NCBI GenBank assembly: GCA_964012875.1
Contig: CAXGUU010000244.1
Span: 1-5,202 of the forward strand
DNA: 5,202 bases
Reading direction: 5' to 3'
Source: CAXGUU01 sp964012875
Lineage (GTDB): Bacteria; Pseudomonadota; Gammaproteobacteria; Ga0077536
Shown: piece after piece, positions 1 through 5,202 of the stretch
Position numbering within the stretch: position 1 is the first letter of the stretch
Layout of the letters: each line of letters begins with the position of its first letter
Made by a program: the position numbers and the translations under genes
Notes under the pieces: generated by a model
Databases searched by the model: none
Told to the model about the DNA's origin: nothing
The model's input: the letters and a program-made list of their open reading frames with translations, nothing else

Positions 1-1517
1 GGCAGGCGTTCCTCGCTGCCATCGCCCCGAACCAGGAGTTTGCGGCTGCGTTGTCCCGGCTCGCCGCCATTCACCCCCCAGGGGTAGGTGAGCCATCGGT
101 CATCGTGAATCGAGACTTCTCCGTCTTCCAGAAATCGATAACCGATTCGCAATGCATTGCCGCCACGATGCCTGCCCGCGCCACCGCTGTCCGCGAGGGT
201 CACGTACTGTTCGATACGTAACGGAAAATTACACTCAAGGAACTCGTTCGGTACATTGGTAAAGCTTGGCCACAGGGAATGGCCGTCCGGGCCGTCGCCA
301 GACGGTTTGCCGGGAATGCCACCGAAACCAATTTGATAGAGCTGATACCACTCACCATCTTTGGTATAGCCCGAATACATGAAGTGCGGGCTGTCAGAAA
401 ATCCTGCGGCACACAGAAAATCAGGGTTGCTCTGCCCGAGCAGGCCACTGAGTACGTCAAAGATCCTGCCTAACGCGTGGGTCCGGCAGGACAGTGCAGC
501 CGGGCGTACCGGCTTTAACAGGCAGCCTTCCGGAATTCTGACCTCCATCAGATCGTAGAAGCCGTCGTTAAACATGATCTGGGGATCGAAGACCATGATC
601 ATGAAAACGCCGGCGAACATTTTGAACATTTCTTCGTTCAGATAGAAATTGATCGAGCCGATCGACTGCGGGTCGGTACCTTCAAAGTCGAAGACGACCT
701 TGTCGCCATCGCGCCACATGGTGCAGGCGATTTTGTACGGCCCCATGCCCATGCCGTCGTCGCACAGATAATCCTCGAAACTCTGTCTCGCCTCGGGAAT
801 GGTCGTTTTGATCAGTTGTGCCATGGCGCGCTTGTTGCGTTCCAACAGTTCGTCCATGGCCGAATAGAACAAGTCGTCGCCAAAGCGCTCGGCGAGTTCA
901 ATGCAACGCTTCTCCGCGGTGCGACAGGCGGCGATGATGGCGTTGAAATCAGACAGATTCCAGTGGGGGAGGCGGCAGTTTCGGAGAATGATATTAAGAA
1001 TCTCTTCCTGCAGCTCGCCGCCCCGGAAAATTTTTGTAGGCGGGACGACGATCCCTTCTTCAAAAATTTGCCGGGCATCGGTTGGCAGGCTGCCCGGAAC
1101 CTTGCCGCCGATATCGGTCATGTGGCCAAACATCGACGCCCAGGCAATCAAACGGCCATCTTTAAATACCGGCATCAACACCAGCCAGTCATTGGCGTGG
1201 CTGATCGCGCCGCGGCAGGAGTAGGGATCGTTGGTTAAGAAAATGTCGCCTTGTTCGATCGTGCCGTCATAGCCTTCGGTGAAACCGTGGATAAATGAGC
1301 CAAATTGACCCACGACCATCTTTCCATCGCTGTTGGCAATCATGGGGAATTCGTCGTGCTGTTCGCGGATGCCGGGCGACATTGCCGTCCTGAATAACAC
1401 GGCATCCATCTCGAAGCGCGCGTTTTTCAGGGCGTTCTCGATGATGTCTAGCGTAATGGAGTCGATCTCCTGACGCTCGAACGGCGTAGTGTTGGGGGAG
1501 ACGATTTGTGCAGGCAT
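1..1517 (-). CDS. hyuB: Hydantoinase B/oxoprolinase family subunit (HyuB), C-terminus cut by window edge
   Basis: This is the B subunit of an ATP-dependent hydantoinase/oxoprolinase/carboxylase-type enzyme, expected to be cytoplasmic and to work in a complex with the HyuA encoded just upstream. The minus-strand frame stays open from the ATG at 1517 to the left edge, giving 505 codons. Family members are usually about 510-600 residues, so only the C-terminal end should be missing. Family-typical segments, in order, are ITLDIIENAL (21-30), GDIFLTNDPY (90-99), GHMTDIGGKVPGS (131-143), EEGIVVPPTKI (153-163), DFEGTDPQ (277-284), NEFLE (424-428), GGAGRHRGGNALRIGYRF (445-462) and PWGVNGGEPG (479-488). 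His132 and Asp135 have the HxxD spacing that I recall for the metal site of acetone carboxylase; equivalence is inferred. The second His of the common HHAD version is Met133 here. The start is supported by AGGAA eight bases upstream. Family assignment is firm, but the substrate (lactam, hydantoin, oxoproline or a carboxylation) is unknown. Confidence 0.95.
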   Translation of the reverse strand, partial: MPAQIVSPNTTPFERQEIDSITLDIIENALKNARFEMDAVLFRTAMSPGIREQHDEFPMIANSDGKMVVGQFGSFIHGFTEGYDGTIEQGDIFLTNDPYSCRGAISHANDWLVLMPVFKDGRLIAWASMFGHMTDIGGKVPGSLPTDARQIFEEGIVVPPTKIFRGGELQEEILNIILRNCRLPHWNLSDFNAIIAACRTAEKRCIELAERFGDDLFYSAMDELLERNKRAMAQLIKTTIPEARQSFEDYLCDDGMGMGPYKIACTMWRDGDKVVFDFEGTDPQSIGSINFYLNEEMFKMFAGVFMIMVFDPQIMFNDGFYDLMEVRIPEGCLLKPVRPAALSCRTHALGRIFDVLSGLLGQSNPDFLCAAGFSDSPHFMYSGYTKDGEWYQLYQIGFGGIPGKPSGDGPDGHSLWPSFTNVPNEFLECNFPLRIEQYVTLADSGGAGRHRGGNALRIGYRFLEDGEVSIHDDRWLTYPWGVNGGEPGQRSRKLLVRGDGSEERL

Positions 1518-1522
1518 GTGCG

Positions 1523-3586
1523 CTATTCCTGTTTTGCGTCCGGTTGAATGACGATGTTGCCGACCTTATCAACCGTGCCGGTATGCCCGGGCAGAATGAT
1601 GCTCGTGGAATCCATCTCAGTGACGATCGCCGGACCCGGAATCATGTTGCCTGATTTCAGTCCGCCCCGATCAAAAATGGGGGCGTCGTACCATTGCCCA
1701 TCCATGTAGACAGATTGTCGCGCCAATTCTGCGGCGCTCGCATCGGCTGAACCTTGCGGGAGCGCTGGCGCAGCGACATCAGACTCGCGGCCCTGGACGA
1801 CGGCGCGCAGATTAACCAGTTCTTTGTCGACATCGAGTGCGAAGGTAAAGAGTTGGCGGTGGATGGCATCAAACGCATCGCCGATGACATCGAGGCCGTT
1901 CGCGCTCAAATCCGACAGTTCAGTATCAACCGTCAGCAACAGGCCCTGGCCGTGATAGCGCAGATCGGCCTGAAAGGTCACGGATTGCTCGTCGCGTGGG
2001 ACGTTTTCCTCGTCGAGGGCGCGGGCGGCGGCTTCAGCCAGTTCACTGAAGATGGTCGAAATCTCGCTGGCAGAGGTATCGCTGAAGCGTCGAATGAAGG
2101 TGCGTGAGGCCTCGTCGCGCAGTCTTGTCGTTGCGTCACCAGACGCGCATAAAACGCCGGGGCCGGGTGGAATGATGACCGGCCAGCTGTCCATCAGGCG
2201 GCCAAGCGCGTTGGCGTGCAGGGGACCGGCACCGCCGAAGGCGATGAGCGCAAAGTCGCGCGGGTCATAGCCTTGTTCAATTGAAACCAGGCGTAGCGCG
2301 CCAAACATGTTTTCGTTGACAATATCGATGATCCCGGCAGCGGCGTCTTCGGTACTGCGCCCAAGTGCATCGGCAATCTGTTGGACTGCCGCGCGCGCGT
2401 TGTCGGTTTCGAGTGCCATGTCCCCGCCCAGCAATGCCGTGCCGGGCAGATAGCCGAGCACTACGTTGGCATCAGTCACCGTCGGTTCGCTGCCACCCTT
2501 GCCGTAGGCAGCGGGACCCGGCACCGCACCAGCGCTCTCCGGGCCGACCCGTAACGCTCCGGTTAATTCAGGTACATGGGCGATTGAACCACCGCCTGCG
2601 CCGACGGTCCGTACGTCAACCGAAGACGCGCGCACGGTGACGTCGCCGACGGTCGTTTCGCGGCGCAATTGCGCCACGCCGTCCTGGATAAGGGCGACGT
2701 CCGTCGATGTCCCGCCCATGTCGAGGGTGAGGAGATTCGAATATCCCGCCTGTTTCGCAAGCCATAATGCGCCGGTAACGCCACCCGCCGGGCCGCTCAT
2801 AAGGAGGTTGACGGGGAGCTCACCTGCCGAACGTGCTGATGCCAGACCACCGTCTGAACGCAGCACATGAAGCTTGACGTCCTGCATGCGGGTCGAAAGT
2901 TCTCGCGTGAGATTTTCAACGTAGGTCTGGACCCGCGGCCGAACGTAGGAATTTGCGACCGTCGTAATCGCGCGTTCGTATTCCTGCATTTCGGGGATAA
3001 CATCCGAGGACAGCGATACGGGGATATTTGGAATGACTTCTTCCGCCAGCGCCCGGATGCGCTGTTCGTGCTCGCTGTTGGCGAACGAATTGATGAGACA
3101 CACCGTCAGGGCTTCGATGTTACGATTGGCGAGCGCCGCCAGATCAAATTTTAATTTTTCCTCGTTCAGGGGCGTAACCACGGCGCCATCGGCGCCAACG
3201 CGCTCTTCAGCCTCAATGGTCAATTCCAGCGGCGCCAGAGGTTCGCTCTTGTTGTAAATCACCCAGCCGCCGAGGCCGCCCGGCACGAACGAACGCGCAA
3301 TCTGGAGGACCTGCCGATACCCGGACGTGGTAACCATGCCGACTCGGGCACCGCTGCCGGTCAGAATCGTGTTGGTCGCAACGGTCGTACCGTGCATGAC
3401 ATGCGAGATGGACTTGAGCTCAACGCCTGATTGGCGGCAGACCTTTTCTATGCCATTTAGTACGCCTATTGATGAATCTTCCGGCGTGGACGGAACCTTG
3501 GCGGTGTGAACGTCGCCGTTCGAATCGTCGACCAGAAAGATATCGGTAAACGTGCCGCCCACGTCAACGCCTAGCGTAAAACTCAT
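1523..3586 (-). CDS. hyuA: Hydantoinase A/oxoprolinase family subunit (HyuA), complete
   Basis: This is the ATP-binding A subunit of a hydantoinase/5-oxoprolinase/acetone-carboxylase-type enzyme, and its partner is the downstream HyuB. Read from the ATG at 3586 it has 687 residues, normal for a free-standing bacterial HyuA. The N-terminal hydantoinase/oxoprolinase domain holds the phosphate-binding motif VDVGGTFTD (7-15) and HGTTVATN (66-73). The central domain has MSGPAGGV (263-270), DMGGTSTDV (289-297), VGAGGGSIA (328-336), TVTDANVVLG (369-378), FGGAGPLHA (450-458) and PPGPGVLCASG (473-483). A C-terminal domain covers roughly 500-680. These glycine-rich motifs mark the acetate/sugar kinase-hsp70-actin type ATP fold, which in this family is thought to phosphorylate the substrate or a carboxylate. 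An in-frame TTG two codons upstream (3592) is a poorer start, because the GGAA ribosome site would lie only one base from it. ATP-dependent HyuA is certain at family level; the substrate cannot be assigned. Caprolactamase, N-methylhydantoinase, 5-oxoprolinase and ketone carboxylases are all possible relatives. Confidence 0.96.
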   Translation of the reverse strand: MSFTLGVDVGGTFTDIFLVDDSNGDVHTAKVPSTPEDSSIGVLNGIEKVCRQSGVELKSISHVMHGTTVATNTILTGSGARVGMVTTSGYRQVLQIARSFVPGGLGGWVIYNKSEPLAPLELTIEAEERVGADGAVVTPLNEEKLKFDLAALANRNIEALTVCLINSFANSEHEQRIRALAEEVIPNIPVSLSSDVIPEMQEYERAITTVANSYVRPRVQTYVENLTRELSTRMQDVKLHVLRSDGGLASARSAGELPVNLLMSGPAGGVTGALWLAKQAGYSNLLTLDMGGTSTDVALIQDGVAQLRRETTVGDVTVRASSVDVRTVGAGGGSIAHVPELTGALRVGPESAGAVPGPAAYGKGGSEPTVTDANVVLGYLPGTALLGGDMALETDNARAAVQQIADALGRSTEDAAAGIIDIVNENMFGALRLVSIEQGYDPRDFALIAFGGAGPLHANALGRLMDSWPVIIPPGPGVLCASGDATTRLRDEASRTFIRRFSDTSASEISTIFSELAEAAARALDEENVPRDEQSVTFQADLRYHGQGLLLTVDTELSDLSANGLDVIGDAFDAIHRQLFTFALDVDKELVNLRAVVQGRESDVAAPALPQGSADASAAELARQSVYMDGQWYDAPIFDRGGLKSGNMIPGPAIVTEMDSTSIILPGHTGTVDKVGNIVIQPDAKQE
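1526..1530 (-). promoter_or_regulatory. Ribosome binding site of hyuB inside the end of hyuA
   Basis: On the minus strand AGGAA lies eight bases before the hyuB ATG and is formed by the last two sense codons of hyuA (CAG GAA), directly before its TAG stop. This placement implies that ribosomes finishing hyuA can start hyuB at once. It supports translational coupling and a matched ratio of the two subunits. Confidence 0.75.
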
Positions 3587-3593
3587 GCTCAAA

Positions 3594-3597
3594 TTCC
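3594..3597 (-). promoter_or_regulatory. Ribosome binding site that fixes the hyuA start
   Basis: GGAA on the minus strand sits seven bases upstream of the ATG at 3586, a normal spacing. The only longer in-frame option, TTG at 3592, would leave a single base between site and start codon, so the ATG is preferred. Confidence 0.6.
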
Positions 3598-3707
3598 AGG
3601 TTTAGAAATACTTGATTGTGGCTGGGCGAGGGGCCCTGCCGGCACAGGCGGCCTTTTAATTTTCATAGGTGGCGACCCGGGACATTGATAGACTAGCCTG
3701 ACTTAGG

Positions 3708-3724
3708 GCGCATCAAAAGCGCTT
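3708..3724. promoter_or_regulatory. Operator-like dyad upstream of the lyase gene
   Basis: GCGC at 3708-3711 and GCGC at 3719-3722 form an inverted pair with a seven-base AT-rich spacer, and the right arm is also the centre of the perfect palindrome AAGCGCTT (3717-3724). A central CG flanked by AA/TT is a common core of LacI-family operators, but the outer bases here are not symmetric. It lies about 40 bases before the lyase start, a plausible place for a repressor or activator site. It is short enough to occur by chance. Confidence 0.25.
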
Positions 3725-3753
3725 CCCGAACTGATCTGCAAGACAAGCCCACC

Positions 3754-3756
3754 GGA
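3754..3756 (+). promoter_or_regulatory. Ribosome binding site of the CoA-ester lyase gene
   Basis: GGA within ACCGGAATGA lies eight bases before the ATG at 3765. Two other ATG triplets at 3757 and 3760 are closer to this site but are out of frame with the lyase, so 3765 is the start. The next in-frame ATG is codon 89, far inside the conserved domain. Confidence 0.5.
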
Positions 3757-3764
3757 ATGATGCC

Positions 3765-4652
3765 ATGTCGCTGAACCGAACCTTCCTATTCGCTCCTGGA
3801 AATCATCCGCGCCGGGTCGAAAAGGCATTTGTTACCGGCGCTGATGCCGTGATTCTTGATCTGGAAGATGCAACTGCCGTGGCCGAGAAAGTACCGACGC
3901 GGGACACGGTCGTCGAGGCGTTAAAGGCGCCCAGGCGCTGTCGCGGCTACGTCAGGGTGAACGCGCTCGACACCGAGTTCTGCTTCGGCGATCTTGAAAC
4001 TGTGATTGGTCCGTGGCTCGACGGCATCATGCTGCCGAAGCTCGAGTCGGTGAGCGACCTTGAAACCATCGACTGGACCATGCGAAATTTTGAACAGCGA
4101 GCCGGCCTGGAGGTTGGTTCTATCGACCTCATGCCGATTATCGAAACCGCGCGCGGTCTTGCTGCGGCCCGGGACATCTGCGGTGCTGGCAGCCGCGTGC
4201 GCCGCGTGACTTTCGGTGCGGGCGATTACACCCGTGATTTGAACCTGCAATGGACGCTGGGGGAAGACGAAATTGCCGCTGCGCGGGCGGAACTGGTGCT
4301 GGCATCGCGCCTTGGCGAAATTGAACCACCGATCGATACGGTGTTTATCCACATCAAGGAAGCCGAAGCGTTTATCGCATCTTCCCGCAAAGGTCGCGAG
4401 TTCGGATTTCAGGGCCGCATGTGCATTCATCCCAATCAAATAGAGCCGGCCAACGCCGCCTATACGCCAACCGCCGCGGAAGCTGAGTGGGCGCGCCGCA
4501 TCATCGAGAGTTTTGAGGCTGCCGAAGCGGAAGGGTCGGCCTCGATCCAGGTCGACGGCTATTTTGTCGACTACCCCATCGTCGAAAAAGCGCAGCGCAT
4601 GGTCGCGCTCTACGATGCAGTCATAGCACTGAAAGCGGGTGCCGGTGAATAA
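3765..4652 (+). CDS. HpcH/HpaI aldolase / CitE-type CoA-ester lyase
   Basis: This 295-residue protein belongs to the HpcH/HpaI aldolase-citrate lyase beta (CitE-like) family of cytoplasmic TIM-barrel, magnesium-dependent C-C lyases. Family members cleave or form malyl-CoA, beta-methylmalyl-CoA, citramalyl-CoA or citryl-CoA. The N-terminus reads FLFAPGNHPRRVEKA (7-21) followed by the hallmark ADAVILDLEDAT (27-38). Arg64 in VRVNALDT fits the substrate/CoA-binding arginine of CitE. Glu127 in PIIETARG and Asp154 in FGAGDYTRD fit the two acidic Mg ligands. GRMCIHPNQI (217-226) is the conserved C-terminal CoA/active-site segment. The length matches free-standing CitE-like and malyl-CoA lyases, and the protein is complete. 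No citrate lyase alpha or gamma gene (citF, citD) is visible here, so a role in fermentative citrate lyase is less likely than a stand-alone acyl-CoA lyase or thioesterase. The stop codon overlaps the start of the following PrpD-family gene, which argues for co-expression. The exact substrate is not readable from sequence. Confidence 0.95.
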   Translation: MSLNRTFLFAPGNHPRRVEKAFVTGADAVILDLEDATAVAEKVPTRDTVVEALKAPRRCRGYVRVNALDTEFCFGDLETVIGPWLDGIMLPKLESVSDLETIDWTMRNFEQRAGLEVGSIDLMPIIETARGLAAARDICGAGSRVRRVTFGAGDYTRDLNLQWTLGEDEIAAARAELVLASRLGEIEPPIDTVFIHIKEAEAFIASSRKGREFGFQGRMCIHPNQIEPANAAYTPTAAEAEWARRIIESFEAAEAEGSASIQVDGYFVDYPIVEKAQRMVALYDAVIALKAGAGE

Positions 4653-5202
4653 GCCGGAGCGCGGTGAGCCCAGCGAAATCGGCGAACCGGTCGCGGCAAG
4701 GCTTGCTGAATTTGCCAGCACTTTCACCCTTGAGAGCGTGCCAGAGGGGGTCGTCCAACGTGCCAAACTGAGCCTGCTTGACGCTTTCGGCATCGGGCTC
4801 GCCGCAACCACGTCCGATTTTGGCCCTCGCCTTGCAGCCGCGCTTGCGGATTTGGACGCAGACGGGCGCTACCCCGTCATCGGCATGGATTTGAAACTGT
4901 CTCCGAGAGACGCTGCCCACCTGAACGGCACTCTGATTCACGGCCTTGATTTCGACGATACCCACACTGAATCGGTGGTACATACGTCCGCGAGCGCCGC
5001 GCCGACGGCGCTCGTCGCCGGCATCATGGCCGAAGTTAGCGGTCGTGAAATGCTGTCCGCGTTTGTGATCGCGAGCGAGTGCGCCAGCCGCATCGGTGCC
5101 GCGGCACGAGGCGGCTTCCACGACAAAGGGTTTCATCCCACCGGCGTTGTGGGTGCATTTGGCGCTACCCTGGCGGCCGGGTACCTCGGAGGGCTGAACC
5201 TG
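4645..5202 (+). CDS. MmgE/PrpD family protein, N-terminal part (cut by window edge)
   Basis: The frame opens at GTG 4645 and stays open to the right edge: 186 codons of a family whose members are usually about 440-480 residues, so roughly 40% is present. The family includes 2-methylcitrate dehydratase (PrpD), cis-aconitate decarboxylase and epimerase-type enzymes, all cytoplasmic. Visible hallmarks are an opening helix (AARLAEFAS, 17-25), the segment VVQRAKLSLLDAFGIGLA (36-53), the catalytic-region motif HGLDFDDTHTESVVHTSA (99-116) and GFHPTGVVGAFGATLAAGY (162-180). Asp102, Thr106, His113 and His164 appear to match active-site positions known in cis-aconitate decarboxylase, allowing a one-residue spacing change. 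The start overlaps the lyase stop by eight bases. A second in-frame GTG at 4639 is equally possible, an in-frame TGA at 4630 excludes anything longer, and neither start has a strong ribosome site. Coupling to the lyase suggests linked steps on a carboxylic acid or CoA ester. Family assignment is firm; the reaction is unknown. Confidence 0.92.
   Translation, partial: MNKPERGEPSEIGEPVAARLAEFASTFTLESVPEGVVQRAKLSLLDAFGIGLAATTSDFGPRLAAALADLDADGRYPVIGMDLKLSPRDAAHLNGTLIHGLDFDDTHTESVVHTSASAAPTALVAGIMAEVSGREMLSAFVIASECASRIGAAARGGFHDKGFHPTGVVGAFGATLAAGYLGGLNL

Larger units (their letters stand above)
3587..3764. promoter_or_regulatory. Divergent intergenic region between hyuA and the CoA-ester lyase gene
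   Basis: The 178 bases between two outward-facing start codons must hold the promoters of both units, unless one is read from elsewhere. No strong sigma-70 promoter is visible. On the minus strand TATGAA (3662-3667) is a possible -10 element in an AT-rich patch, but the hexamer 17 bases upstream is a poor -35. On the plus strand TTGATA (3685-3690) resembles a -35 element, but no good -10 follows at 16-19 bases. Two short dyads lie toward the lyase side: GCGC-N7-GCGC (3708-3722) and the overlapping palindrome AAGCGCTT (3717-3724). A further palindrome, TGCCGGCA, lies at 3637-3644. The regulatory role of the region is inferred from gene layout; no transcription start is proven. Confidence 0.55.

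Noticed and set aside
816..1238. Plus-strand open frame of 140 codons opposite hyuB
   Set aside because: The minus-strand HyuB frame there carries conserved motifs such as GHMTDIGG. The plus-strand product shows no domain and no ribosome site was evident.
1754..2107. Plus-strand open frame of 117 codons opposite the C-terminal part of hyuA
   Set aside because: It is antisense to conserved HyuA coding sequence, with no independent support.
3637..3663. TGCCGGCA palindrome and GCCG/CGGC arms followed by a CTTTTAATTTT stretch, resembling a terminator on the plus strand
   Set aside because: The stem is only four pairs with a seven-base loop, the T-run is interrupted, and no plus-strand gene ends upstream. 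It is more likely chance pairing in a promoter region.
3685..3713. TTGATA as a -35 box for the lyase gene
   Set aside because: No hexamer close to TATAAT occurs at a 16-19 base spacing, so it is not reported as a promoter on its own.
3921..4811. Long antisense open frame of 296 codons across the lyase-PrpD junction
   Set aside because: It lies opposite two genes with strong family motifs. Its product is rich in Arg, His and Ala with no recognisable domain, as expected when the complement of GC-rich coding sequence happens to lack stops.
4621..5136. Minus-strand open frame of 171 codons opposite the PrpD-family gene
   Set aside because: It is fully antisense to a conserved reading frame, its composition is atypical and no family is recognised. 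It is treated as a shadow.

Overview
The window holds four protein-coding genes in two divergent pairs around one 178-base intergenic region. The base composition is moderately GC-rich, and codon choice is similar across all four genes. The compact two-gene units, Shine-Dalgarno sites and a GTG start fit a proteobacterium-like bacterium. This is a weak inference, and no marker gene fixes the taxon.

Left half, minus strand: an intergenic promoter region reads leftward into a hydantoinase/oxoprolinase-family subunit A (HyuA, positions 1523-3586, complete). Five bases further on comes subunit B (HyuB, 1-1517), which runs off the left edge with 505 codons visible. The Shine-Dalgarno site of hyuB is built from the last two sense codons of hyuA, so the two subunits are almost certainly made together. 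HyuA carries the ATP-binding core. HyuB carries the partner domain found in 5-oxoprolinases, N-methylhydantoinases, caprolactamase and acetone/acetophenone carboxylases. Sequence alone does not tell which of these reactions applies.

Right half, plus strand: a complete HpcH/HpaI-CitE-type CoA-ester lyase (3765-4652) overlaps the start of an MmgE/PrpD-family dehydratase/decarboxylase/isomerase (4645 onward), which runs off the right edge with 186 codons visible. Lyases of this kind cleave or form 3-hydroxyacyl-CoA thioesters such as malyl-CoA, citramalyl-CoA or citryl-CoA. PrpD-type enzymes act on methylcitrate, aconitate and other carboxylic acids.

Together the cluster looks catabolic. An ATP-dependent ring-opening or carboxylating HyuAB enzyme may feed a branched or dicarboxylic acid that is rearranged by the PrpD-like protein and split as a CoA ester by the lyase. 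The gene identities are well supported by motifs. The shared pathway is inference from position only. No RNA genes, mobile elements, CRISPR arrays or convincing terminators were seen. The only non-coding stretch of note is the divergent intergenic region, which contains two short dyads.
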